Below, piece after piece: positions 1 through 7,088 of a stretch of DNA of 43,991 nt (its first letter is position 1; every line of letters begins with the position of its first letter). Origin of the DNA: Pseudomonadota bacterium (GTDB lineage: Bacteria > Pseudomonadota > Gammaproteobacteria > Steroidobacterales > Steroidobacteraceae); the NCBI GenBank assembly GCA_023391815.1, contig JAEWAF010000065.1, positions 1 through 43,991 on the forward strand. The letters are read 5' to 3'. The notes below the pieces were generated by a model. That model worked only from the letters and a program-made list of their open reading frames with translations. It was not told where the DNA came from and searched no databases. A program made the translations under genes and the position numbers.

Positions 1-81
1 AGATAGAACCGCCCCGGCGACGCAGACCGCTGACCCCTCCGACAGCGCGGCAGAGATAGAACCGCCCCGGCGACGCAGACC
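1..81. repeat. Direct repeat, two 28-bp copies with 53-bp period
   Basis: An identical 28-bp sequence, starting AGATAGAACC and ending GCAGACC, occurs at 1-28 and 54-81, separated by 25 bp. The 25 bp after each copy share only short stretches such as ACAGC. The first copy begins at base 1, so the array may extend leftwards. It lies just downstream of the gcdH stop codon. Two copies and a 25-bp gap are not enough to call a CRISPR array. Confidence 0.85.
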
Positions 82-124
82 ACCGAGGCTTACAGCAACG
101 GTGGCAAATGACAGCAATCGCAAA

Positions 125-1321
125 TCAGAACGCGTTGATTCCGGTCAGCGCACGACCGACCGTCAATTGATGAACCGTCTCCGTACCTTCATAAGTGATC
201 ACGCTTTCCAAATTCAGCGCGTGACGAATCGGTGAGTATTCGACGCTGATACCAGCTCCGCCCAAAACGTCACGCGCATCGCGCGCCACTTCGATCGCCG
301 CGCGGGCGTTGTGCCACTTCGCCACGGACACCTGCGTGGGCTGCATGAGGCCCTGGTCCTTCAAACGTCCGAGCTGCAATGAGAGCAGTTGAGACGTGGT
401 GATCTTCCTCGCCATCTCCGCCAGGCGAATTTGAATGGCCTGCGTCGCGGCCAGCGGCTTGCCGAACAGAATGCGGGTCTTGGTGTAATCGATGACGTCT
501 TTCAAGCACGCCTGTGCCGCGCCGGTCACGCCCCAGCAAATGCCATAGCGTGCCTGAGTGAGACAGGACAGCGGACCTTTCAAGCCAACCACGCCCGGCA
601 GCATGTTTTCTTCCGGCACCACCACGTTGTCGAAGAACAAGCTGCCCGTCAGCGACGCGCGCAAGCTCATCTTGTGTTTGATGGTGGCCGTCGTGAAACC
701 TTTGAAGCTCTTCTCGACCAGGAAGCCTCGGATGCCGTCGTCCGTGCGCGCCCATACGACCGCCACATCGGCGATCGGCGCATTGGTGATCCACATCTTC
801 GCGCCGTTCAATACCCAGTCCTTGCCCTGGCGCTTCGCGTGCGTCTTCATGTTCGCCGGATCGGAGCCGCCGTGCGGCTCGGTCAGGCCGAAGCAGCCGA
901 TGAGCTCGCCCTTCGCCATGCCCGGCAGCCAGCGTTGTTTCTGTTCTTCGCTGCCGAACGCATCGATCGGATACATACACAGGCTGGATTGCACGGAGAC
1001 AAAGCTGCGCAGCCCCGAGTCGCCTCGTTCCAGCTCCTGACAGATCAAGCCGTACGACACGCCGTTCAAGCCGGCGCAGCCATAACCGTGGATCGAGCTG
1101 CCGAGCAAGCCCAGCTCGGCGACGCCGGTCACCAGCTCGCGTGGGAAACGTTCGTGCTCGAAGCAGTCGCCCATGATGGGAATGACCTGCTCGTCGACGA
1201 ATTTCGCGACCGAGTCCTGGACCAGCCGCTCTTCTTCGCTGAGCATGGCGCGGACATTGTAGAGATCGACGGGATCGAGTTCGGCGGCGGTGGCCGGCGC
1301 TGCTTTGGGATTGGCTGACAT
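125..1321 (-). CDS. gcdH: Glutaryl-CoA dehydrogenase (acyl-CoA dehydrogenase family)
   Basis: This 398-residue cytosolic flavoenzyme would oxidise and decarboxylate glutaryl-CoA to crotonyl-CoA in lysine, tryptophan and aromatic catabolism. Visible signatures are an N-terminal helical domain, the FAD/substrate stretch FGLTEPHGGSDPANM (middle of the protein), GGAGISVEYSPIRH, and the C-terminal TYEGTETVHQL segment. In the GCDH family the Glu of the YEG motif (about residue 378 here) is the catalytic base. The SVQSS and FGSEEQKQRWLP stretches fit GCDH better than short- or medium-chain dehydrogenases. The length is normal. It is a single gene divergent from the Mpo1-like gene, with 257 bp between the two starts. 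A related non-decarboxylating acyl-CoA dehydrogenase is the alternative. Confidence 0.9.
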   Translation of the reverse strand: MSANPKAAPATAAELDPVDLYNVRAMLSEEERLVQDSVAKFVDEQVIPIMGDCFEHERFPRELVTGVAELGLLGSSIHGYGCAGLNGVSYGLICQELERGDSGLRSFVSVQSSLCMYPIDAFGSEEQKQRWLPGMAKGELIGCFGLTEPHGGSDPANMKTHAKRQGKDWVLNGAKMWITNAPIADVAVVWARTDDGIRGFLVEKSFKGFTTATIKHKMSLRASLTGSLFFDNVVVPEENMLPGVVGLKGPLSCLTQARYGICWGVTGAAQACLKDVIDYTKTRILFGKPLAATQAIQIRLAEMARKITTSQLLSLQLGRLKDQGLMQPTQVSVAKWHNARAAIEVARDARDVLGGAGISVEYSPIRHALNLESVITYEGTETVHQLTVGRALTGINAF

Positions 1322-1578
1322 GTGGGCTCTCCTGACCGGCGGGAATCATAGCGCACGACACTGGCAGTCACTTGGTGCGCACTTCGGCGGAGGTGGTGTC
1401 CCGAGCCCGCCGCTCGAGCGCCGGCAGAAGCGGGAAAACCCTGAATTTCCCGGCATTCGACGCTGCCGGCGAGGGCGGTACTGCACGGCAAGCCTACAAT
1501 TCTTGTCGGTGACGGCCGACCGAGGTAGCGTGTGGCGGTCACTGCGGCGAGCGAAGTCACGATGAGCAAGGGGGAACG

Positions 1579-2046
1579 ATGCGCACCGTGGAGCAATGGC
1601 TGGAGGAATACGGCGAGAGTCACCGGAACGCCACCAACAAGACGTTGCATTGGATCTGCGTGCCGGTCATCGTCGTCAGTCTGATCGGGTTGTTGTGGTC
1701 GGTGCCCGCGCCGCGGACCTGGCAGCAGATATCGCCGCTGCTGAACTGGGGTTCGCTGTTTCTATTGGCGGGCGTGGCGTACTACCTGACCATGTCGTGG
1801 TCGCTCGCGCTCGGCATGGCCGTGTTCGCGGGCCTGGTGATGTTGTCCATCGTCGGCTTGCAGACGCTGCCTTGGCCGTTGTGGAGCGCGTGTGTCGCGT
1901 TGTTCGTGCTGGCGTGGATCGGTCAGTTCATCGGACATCACTACGAAGGCCGGCGACCGTCGTTTTTCAAAGACATTCAGTTTCTGATGATCGGTCCGCT
2001 ATGGTTGCTCAGCTTCATCTATCGAAAACTGCGGATCCCTTACTAG
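1579..2046 (+). CDS. DUF962/Mpo1-like membrane protein
   Basis: A 155-residue integral membrane protein with about four hydrophobic segments (roughly residues 25-45, 55-75, 78-98 and 100-120). It carries the DUF962/Mpo1 hallmarks: an N-terminal ESHRNATNKTLHWI stretch and a late FIGHHYEGRRPSFFKD motif, whose conserved histidines are thought to bind iron. The yeast homologue Mpo1 is a dioxygenase that shortens 2-hydroxy fatty acids by alpha-oxidation; the bacterial role is largely inferred. The start is supported by the upstream purine-rich AAGGGGGAACG. It is monocistronic, followed by a 126-bp gap before the OmpA-like gene. Confidence 0.8.
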   Translation: MRTVEQWLEEYGESHRNATNKTLHWICVPVIVVSLIGLLWSVPAPRTWQQISPLLNWGSLFLLAGVAYYLTMSWSLALGMAVFAGLVMLSIVGLQTLPWPLWSACVALFVLAWIGQFIGHHYEGRRPSFFKDIQFLMIGPLWLLSFIYRKLRIPY

Positions 2047-2172
2047 ATTCAACCGCGAACCGCGCCGGACACTCACGAATTCAGTGGTGGTTCAGTCCGT
2101 TTTTTCCAGGCTGATCCCGAGTGTTGCGCGGGTGCATAGTGCCGCGCGCTTTTTTCAGCGGAGAGGAAACCT

Positions 2173-2841
2173 ATGGTCGATCGTTTTTCCAAGCTCGCCG
2201 GCGTCGGCATCGTTGTGACCGCGTTGCTCGCGGGCTGCACCACGGTCAATCCGTATACGCGCGAGACGCAAACCAGCAGTGCCGCCAAAGGTGCGGGCAT
2301 CGGCGCCGCCGCCGGCGCGGTGGTTGGCTTGCTGACGAAAGGCGACAAGCTGCAGAACGCGCTGATCGGCGCCGGCGTCGGTGCGCTGGCCGGCGGTGGC
2401 GTGGGTTATTACATGGACGTGCAGGAAGCGAAGCTGCGGCAGAAGCTCGAAGGTACCGGCGTGAGCGTCACTCGCATCGGTGACAACATCACCTTGAACA
2501 TGCCGAGCAGCATCACGTTCGCGACCAACAGCGCGGATCTGAATGCGCAGTTTTATAACGCGCTCGGTGGCGTGGCGATGGTGCTGAAGGAATACAACAA
2601 GACGGTCATCGAAGTGGCCGGCCACACCGACAGCACGGGTAGCGATCAATACAATCAGCAACTCTCGGAGCGGCGCGCTTCGTCGGTCGCCAATTATCTC
2701 GTGGGCCAGGGCATCAGCCAGCAACGCTTGCTGACGGTCGGCGCCGGCGAGACGCGCCCGGTCGCGTCGAACGATACTGAGGCCGGCCGCGCTCAGAATC
2801 GTCGGGTCGAGATGACGATCGTGCCGATTACGAAGGGCTGA
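2173..2841 (+). CDS. OmpA-family lipoprotein with glycine-zipper domain
   Basis: A 222-residue outer-membrane lipoprotein. Residues 1-22 form a lipoprotein signal ending in LLAGC, so Cys22 should be lipidated. A glycine-zipper segment rich in GxGxxxG repeats spans about residues 38-80. An OmpA-C peptidoglycan-binding domain covers about residues 105-220, with GHTDSTG and LSERRASSVANYL, the stretch contacting meso-diaminopimelate in this family. The architecture matches YiaD-like proteins that tether the outer membrane to the cell wall. A good ribosome-binding site (GAGAGGAAA) supports the start. Confidence 0.88.
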   Translation: MVDRFSKLAGVGIVVTALLAGCTTVNPYTRETQTSSAAKGAGIGAAAGAVVGLLTKGDKLQNALIGAGVGALAGGGVGYYMDVQEAKLRQKLEGTGVSVTRIGDNITLNMPSSITFATNSADLNAQFYNALGGVAMVLKEYNKTVIEVAGHTDSTGSDQYNQQLSERRASSVANYLVGQGISQQRLLTVGAGETRPVASNDTEAGRAQNRRVEMTIVPITKG

Positions 2842-3055
2842 GAATAACGCAGCAACTGTTTATCGTTTGACGCTGCGTCGCCGGGCCGGAAAAGAGAGTT
2901 TTTTCGGGCTGGTGGCGGCAGCCGGCGGACGCGGAAAAGAAGCGGGCGCTCGCAGCTGCAATCATTTCGAGCGAGTCGTGCCTGGCGAGGACGACTCCGG
3001 ACAAGCGCCCCGCAGGCGAAAAATAACGCTGCCGCGTGATGAGATACTCGCAATG
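2842..3055. other. Intergenic region after the OmpA-like gene
   Basis: The gap between the convergent OmpA-like gene and rpoH is 292 bp. Apart from the rpoH terminator at its right part I see only weak inverted repeats (CGCAGC at 2849 with GCTGCG at about 2872, and a C/G-A/T stem near 2887-2908) and no credible gene or RNA. Confidence 0.5.
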
Positions 3056-3089
3056 AAAAAGGGCCGGCTCTTCACGAGTCCGGCCCTTT
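3056..3089 (-). terminator. Intrinsic terminator of rpoH (possibly bidirectional)
   Basis: A GGGCCGG/CCGGCCC stem (3061-3067 with 3080-3086) is flanked by A5 on the left and T3 on the right. Read on the minus strand it becomes a GC-rich hairpin followed by TTTTT, a standard rho-independent terminator 45 bp beyond the rpoH stop. Its right-hand T run may also stop transcripts from the OmpA-like gene. Confidence 0.85.
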
Positions 3090-3133
3090 GGTTTACAGGG
3101 TCCATAACACTTCAGGTCAGTCCATTAGTTCGC

Positions 3134-4027
3134 TCATGCGGCGTCAGCCACCAGGCCACGCAGTTTCTTGATCGCGTTCGCCTCGATCTGGCGAATACGT
3201 TCCGCGGACACGCCGTACTTGTCGGCCAGCTCGTGCAGGGTCGATTTCTCGTCCTGCATCCAACGGCTGCGCAGGATGTGCTGGCTACGATCGTCCAGTG
3301 TTTCCAGCGCCTGAGACAACCGCTCCGCGGTGTCCTCATCCCACTGCTCGCGTTCCACGGCGACCGACGGATCGGACTCGGGGTGCTGCAGGTAAGCCGA
3401 TGGCGAATACGAACCGTCCTCTTCATCCGCATCCGGGGCCGGATCGAAGGACAGGTCGCGTGAGCTCAACCGCTGTTCCATGTCGGTCACTTCGGCGGTG
3501 GTCACGCCGAGGTCGCGGGCAATCGCCTTGGTCTCCACGTCCGTCAGCCAGCCCAGGTTCTTCTTGAACTTGCGCAGGTTGAAGAACAGCTTGCGTTGCG
3601 CCTTGGTGGTGGCGATTTTCACCAGCCGCCAGTTACGCAACACGTACTCGTGGATCTCGGCGCGAATCCAGTGCACCGCGAACGACACCAGTCGCACGCC
3701 CACATCCGGATCGAACCGCTTCACCGCCTTCATCAGGCCGACATTGCCTTCCTGAATCAGGTCGCCGACGGGCAGCCCATAGCCGCTGTAACCGCGGGCG
3801 ATGTGAACCACGAAGCGCAGATGAGACAGCACGAGTTGACGGGCCGCATCCAGGTCTTCCTCGTTACGCAGGCGACGAGCCAGTTCCAGCTCCTCCTCCC
3901 GCGACAACACCGGAATACGCGACACGCGGTCGATGTACGAATCGAGGCTGCCGACCGGGCCGGCCAGCATGTGCAGAGGGCTGGCGGCAAGTTCGGTGCT
4001 TGAGCGAACAAGCGCAGTAGATGTCAT
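3134..4027 (-). CDS. rpoH: RNA polymerase heat-shock sigma factor RpoH (sigma-32)
   Basis: A 297-residue group 3 sigma factor that directs RNA polymerase to heat-shock promoters. Region 2 spans about residues 55-130 (GDLIQEGNVGLMKAVKRFD). The RpoH box QRKLFFNLR, diagnostic for sigma-32 and involved in core binding and chaperone/protease control, lies at residues 144-152. Region 4.2 at the C terminus contains LHELADKYGVSAERIRQIE. The start is supported by GGAGGGG about 12 bp upstream. It follows ftsX on the same strand, the usual gammaproteobacterial order ftsY-ftsE-ftsX-rpoH, but a 340-bp gap holding its own promoter separates them. A sigma-E-like promoter upstream suggests induction by envelope stress. 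Confidence 0.97.
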   Translation of the reverse strand: MTSTALVRSSTELAASPLHMLAGPVGSLDSYIDRVSRIPVLSREEELELARRLRNEEDLDAARQLVLSHLRFVVHIARGYSGYGLPVGDLIQEGNVGLMKAVKRFDPDVGVRLVSFAVHWIRAEIHEYVLRNWRLVKIATTKAQRKLFFNLRKFKKNLGWLTDVETKAIARDLGVTTAEVTDMEQRLSSRDLSFDPAPDADEEDGSYSPSAYLQHPESDPSVAVEREQWDEDTAERLSQALETLDDRSQHILRSRWMQDEKSTLHELADKYGVSAERIRQIEANAIKKLRGLVADAA

Positions 4028-4076
4028 GTCGAAGATTCCCCTCCAGTCAGTGGTCAGAAGTTTAGCAATCGCGATG

Positions 4077-4105
4077 TTTGAGTGCTAAGTCGCCTTGAAA
4101 GTTCC
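4077..4105 (-). promoter_or_regulatory. Sigma-E-like promoter of rpoH
   Basis: On the minus strand GGAACTT (plus 4099-4105) is followed after 16 nt by CTCAAA (plus 4077-4082), close to the RpoE consensus GGAACTT-N16-TCTRA. Transcription would start around 4070, giving a leader of about 40 nt containing the rpoH ribosome-binding site. Enterobacterial rpoH also has a sigma-E promoter, which makes the assignment plausible; it is not proven here. Confidence 0.6.
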
Positions 4106-4193
4106 GGAGGTGCCCATAGGTTCCGAACGGTTTATGCCTAGCTAAACCATTGATCTGATTGAGGTCTTTTGACCTCCGGGCCGCCCGTGAAAG

Positions 4194-4216
4194 TCAGTCA
4201 CGAATGCCGTGACTGA
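4194..4216. repeat. Perfect 9-bp inverted repeat
   Basis: Arms TCAGTCACG (4194-4202) and CGTGACTGA (4208-4216) are exact reverse complements around the loop AATGC. No T run follows on either strand, so it is not a typical intrinsic terminator. It could be an operator or an mRNA structure upstream of rpoH. Confidence 0.8.
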
Positions 4217-4241
4217 GTATGGCTAGTCCGAAAAGCGACTT

Positions 4242-4340
4242 GGGCATCCTGCCACTCGCGCTATAGGCGCAAGGGGAAAAGGCGTGACTTTTCCCGTGCG
4301 CCCGCCGCCTGAGGCGGCGCGCACGCCCCTGTGCCTGGGG
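4242..4340 (+). repeat. Multi-hairpin intergenic element, copy A
   Basis: The element begins with GGGCATCCTGCCAC, identical to copy B (minus strand, 32352-32446). Next come a weak GCGC stem, the hairpin GGGAAAAG-GCGTGA-CTTTTCCC (4274-4295), a long GC hairpin (4296-4324; arms GTGCGC..GCCGCC and GGCGGC.GCGCAC, loop TGA, with a 2-nt CC bulge) and a final CCCC/GGGG pairing. It starts 28 bp beyond the ftsX stop codon. Blocks GGGCATCCTGCCAC and AAAGGCGTGACTTTT are exactly shared with copy B. Confidence 0.75.
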
Positions 4341-4367
4341 TGCCACTCCCTGAAATCTGTAGGCTTT

Positions 4368-5282
4368 TCAGGTGGGTTCGATCGCGCGGAGATGGCGGGT
4401 GGCCGCAAGGTAGGACCCCAGCCAGCCCAAAACGATCCCGCCGCCGAGCAGGATCAAGGTGGCGCGCGGGTCGAGGCCGCCGAGCTGGAAGGCGCTGCCG
4501 TACAGGCCGGCGAGGCGACCGATGGGCTCGCGTAGGATGGCGATGACGGCCGCCGTGATGATCCAGGCGATGATGCCGCCGCCCAGCCCGTACCAGATGC
4601 CGTTGTACAGGAAGGGTCGACGCACGAAGGCGTCGCTGCCGCCAACCAGCTTGGTGACTTCGATCTCGGCGCGACGGTTCTGGATATCGAGGCGGATGGT
4701 ATTCCCGACGATGACCATGACGCCCAACGCCAGCAGAGCGGCGGCCAGCACCAATCCCCGGCGCACGGTATCGAGAATGGCGTTGAGACGATTCACCCAG
4801 GCGGTGTCGAGCTGCACGATTTCGACCGACGGCATGGCGCGCAGGTCGGCGGCGAGGCTGTCGAGATTGGCGGCGGTCGAGAAGTCCGCGGAAGGCGTGA
4901 CCACCAACGTGTGCGGCAGCGGGTTCTCATTCAGCGCGTCGATGGCCGAGCCGAAGCCCGAGTCATGACGGAATTCCTTCAATGCTTCATCGGCGGTGAT
5001 GACTTCGACGTTGCTTACGTCGCGTCGTTGCTTGATGCGACCGGCAGTGCGCGTCGCTTCCTCGGCGGAAGTCGGACGCTTGAGAAACACCGTGAGGTCG
5101 ACGGCCTTGTTCCAATTGCCGGTCGCGGTCTGAGCGTTCGTGATCAGCAGGTGCAAACAGGCGGGCAACGCGAGCGCGATACCGATGACCAGCACCGTCA
5201 GCAGCGTCGCGAGCTTCTGTTGTGACAAGCGGCCCAGCGAGCCGATCATGGTCTGAGCGTGTCGAGTCAGCCACGCGCTCAT
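4368..5282 (-). CDS. ftsX: Cell-division ABC-type protein FtsX
   Basis: The 304-residue membrane subunit of FtsEX. In the FtsEX complex it couples FtsE ATP hydrolysis to periplasmic amidase activation (via EnvC in enterobacteria) and supports divisome assembly. One transmembrane helix lies at about residues 24-48, followed by a periplasmic domain of about 120 residues. Three more helices (about 173-197, 224-250 and 270-292) form the FtsX-type permease fold, with the cytoplasmic NRRAEIEVTKLVG coupling stretch between the second and third. The start codon overlaps the ftsE stop by 4 bp (ATGA), indicating translational coupling. The length is typical. Confidence 0.94.
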   Translation of the reverse strand: MSAWLTRHAQTMIGSLGRLSQQKLATLLTVLVIGIALALPACLHLLITNAQTATGNWNKAVDLTVFLKRPTSAEEATRTAGRIKQRRDVSNVEVITADEALKEFRHDSGFGSAIDALNENPLPHTLVVTPSADFSTAANLDSLAADLRAMPSVEIVQLDTAWVNRLNAILDTVRRGLVLAAALLALGVMVIVGNTIRLDIQNRRAEIEVTKLVGGSDAFVRRPFLYNGIWYGLGGGIIAWIITAAVIAILREPIGRLAGLYGSAFQLGGLDPRATLILLGGGIVLGWLGSYLAATRHLRAIEPT

Positions 5283-6013
5283 CGCAGCGCTCCTTCGGAG
5301 CCGGTGATGAGCTTGGCCGGATCGACCAGTTTCTCGCCCACGCCGACGCCCGCCGGAATGTCATCGACGACGCGGCCGCCTTCGAGGCGCACGCGACGCA
5401 CCGGAAAATGTTCGAGCAGATACAGATCGTGGCTCGCGACCAGCACCGTGACGCCGACTTCGTTGAAGCGACGGAAGATGTTCATCACTTCCAGCGACAG
5501 CTCCGGATCGAGATTGCCGGTGGGCTCATCCGCGATCAGCACCGGAGGTTTGCTCACCACGGCGCGCGCGATGCCGACGCGTTGTTGTTCGCCCGTCGAG
5601 AGTTCCAGCGGCACGCTCTGCTCGCGACCGAGCAAGCCGACTTGATCCAGCGCGGCGCGCACGCGCTTACCGATTTCCTTCGTGCCGACGCCCGCGATGA
5701 TCAGCGGCAGCGCGACGTTGTCGAAGATGGTGCGATCGTGCAGCAGCTTGTGATCCTGAAACACCATGCCGATCTGGCGCCGGAACGCCGGCACCTTACG
5801 ACGCGACACGCCGTTCACGTTCTGGCCGTTGACGACGAGCTGTCCGCGCGTCGGCCGCTCGATCAACGAAATCAGTTTGAGCAGGCTGGATTTGCCCGCG
5901 CCGGAATGACCGGTGAGGAACACGATCTCGCCGCTGTCGATGTCCAGGGACAGATCGCTGAGCGCCTCGCGCCCGTTCGGATAGCGTTTGAAGACGTGAT
6001 CGAAACGAATCAT
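5279..6013 (-). CDS. ftsE: Cell-division ATP-binding protein FtsE
   Basis: The 244-residue ABC ATPase partner of FtsX at the division septum. Walker A GHSGAGKS is at residues 35-42, the Q-loop VFQDHKL near 84-90, the signature LSTGEQQ at 138-144, Walker B VLIADEP at 158-164, and an H-loop in VLVASHD. The signature has Thr where most ABC proteins have Gly (LSGGQ). A C-terminal tail of about 20 residues makes it longer than the usual 220 or so residues. I chose the start at 6013, where the FtsE family sequence MIRFDHV begins; an in-frame start 33 bp upstream would overlap ftsY. It lies 10 bp after ftsY. Confidence 0.95.
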   Translation of the reverse strand: MIRFDHVFKRYPNGREALSDLSLDIDSGEIVFLTGHSGAGKSSLLKLISLIERPTRGQLVVNGQNVNGVSRRKVPAFRRQIGMVFQDHKLLHDRTIFDNVALPLIIAGVGTKEIGKRVRAALDQVGLLGREQSVPLELSTGEQQRVGIARAVVSKPPVLIADEPTGNLDPELSLEVMNIFRRFNEVGVTVLVASHDLYLLEHFPVRRVRLEGGRVVDDIPAGVGVGEKLVDPAKLITGSEGALR

Positions 6014-6023
6014 GCGGATCGTG

Positions 6024-7004
6024 TCAGTCCCGCTTGAGCAACGCATCGACGAAGGCCGCGGCCTCGAAGCCGACGAAGTCTTCGACAGTCTCGCCGACGC
6101 CGAGATACCGGATCGGCAGTTTTAATTCGCTGGCGATGGCGAACACGATGCCGCCCTTGGCGGTGCCGTCGAGCTTGGTGAGCACGACGCCGGTGACGCC
6201 CAGCGCTTCATGAAACAGCTTGGCCTGCTGGAGCGCGTTCTGGCCCTGGCTCGCGTCCAGCACCAGCAACACTTCGTGGGGCGCGGCCGGGTCGAGACGA
6301 CCCATGACCCGCTTCACTTTCTTGAGCTCGTCCATCAGGTTCGATTGCGTGTGCAGGCGACCGGCGGTATCCGCGATCAGCACGTCGAACTTGCGGGCCT
6401 GCGCCGACTGCAAGGCGTCGAATGCGACGGCCGCGGGATCGGCACCGGTCGCTTGCGCGATCACAGGCACGTCATTGCGTTGGCCCCACACTTGCAACTG
6501 CTCGACCGCGGCGGCACGAAACGTATCGCCCGCCGCCAGCATCACTTTCATGTCGGCCGCTTTGATGATGCGAGCGAGCTTGCCGATCGTCGTGGTCTTG
6601 CCGGCGCCGTTCACGCCGACCACCAGCACCACGAACGGAATGTATTTGCTGTCGATCACCATCTGGCCCTGGACCGGCCGGACGATGTCCATGAGCTGCT
6701 CGCGCAGGGCCTCGAGCAACGCGTCCAGATCGTCGAGCTCGTGGCGCGCCACTTTCTTACGCAGCGCGGTCAGAATGCGTTCGCTGGTTTCGACGCCGAC
6801 GTCGGCGGTGATCAGCCGCATCTCGAGCTCATCGAGCACGGCTTCGTCGATTTTGCCACCCGGAATCAGGTTGGCGAGGTCGTAGGTCAGCCAGGAGTCG
6901 CCCCGGTTCAACTTGGCGCGCAGGCGCGAGAACAGGCTGCCTTTCTCCTCGGCGGGAGCGGCGGCGGGCGGGGTGGCGGGAGGCTTGTTCCTGAAACCGA
7001 ACAT
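6024..7004 (-). CDS. ftsY: Signal recognition particle receptor FtsY
   Basis: A 326-residue SRP receptor GTPase that docks ribosome-SRP complexes at the inner membrane for co-translational insertion. The N-terminal linker is short (about 30 residues) and lacks the long acidic A domain of E. coli FtsY. The N domain spans about 35-110 and the G domain follows: P-loop GVNGAGKTTT at 130-139, DTFRAAAVEQL, DTAGR and TKLDGTAKGG. The start at MFGFRNK (7004) is preferred over an in-frame start 48 bp upstream that does not look like FtsY. It is the first gene of ftsY-ftsE-ftsX, divergent from rsmD, a common gammaproteobacterial order. Confidence 0.95.
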   Translation of the reverse strand: MFGFRNKPPATPPAAAPAEEKGSLFSRLRAKLNRGDSWLTYDLANLIPGGKIDEAVLDELEMRLITADVGVETSERILTALRKKVARHELDDLDALLEALREQLMDIVRPVQGQMVIDSKYIPFVVLVVGVNGAGKTTTIGKLARIIKAADMKVMLAAGDTFRAAAVEQLQVWGQRNDVPVIAQATGADPAAVAFDALQSAQARKFDVLIADTAGRLHTQSNLMDELKKVKRVMGRLDPAAPHEVLLVLDASQGQNALQQAKLFHEALGVTGVVLTKLDGTAKGGIVFAIASELKLPIRYLGVGETVEDFVGFEAAAFVDALLKRD

Positions 7005-7071
7005 TACTTCAGCTGACGGGTCTCGCGGCGGGGCGCGCAATTCTAACAGCAACGGCGGCGCCCGCCGGGGC

Positions 7072-7077
7072 TATCAT
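7072..7077 (+). promoter_or_regulatory. Probable -10 box of rsmD, near-leaderless
   Basis: TATCAT lies 11 bp before the rsmD ATG at 7089 and nothing resembling a Shine-Dalgarno sequence is between them (CCGCCGCGCAC). No clear -35 box is visible at the expected spacing. Confidence 0.4.
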
Positions 7078-7088
7078 CCGCCGCGCAC

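Larger units (their letters stand above)
4028..4367. other. ftsX-rpoH intergenic region (340 bp)
   Basis: This stretch has no convincing gene. It holds the rpoH ribosome-binding site and sigma-E-like promoter, a small hairpin (GAGGTC-TTTT-GACCTC, about 4161-4176), a perfect 9-bp inverted repeat at 4194-4216, and copy A of a multi-hairpin repeat at 4242-4340. Confidence 0.7.

Noticed and set aside
1..81. CRISPR array at the left edge
   Set aside because: Only two repeats with a 25-bp gap are visible and no cas gene is nearby. It remains open because the window begins in a repeat.
389..1318. 309-codon open frame opposite gcdH
   Set aside because: Plus-strand shadow of a fully motif-supported acyl-CoA dehydrogenase. 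No family resemblance or ribosome-binding site.
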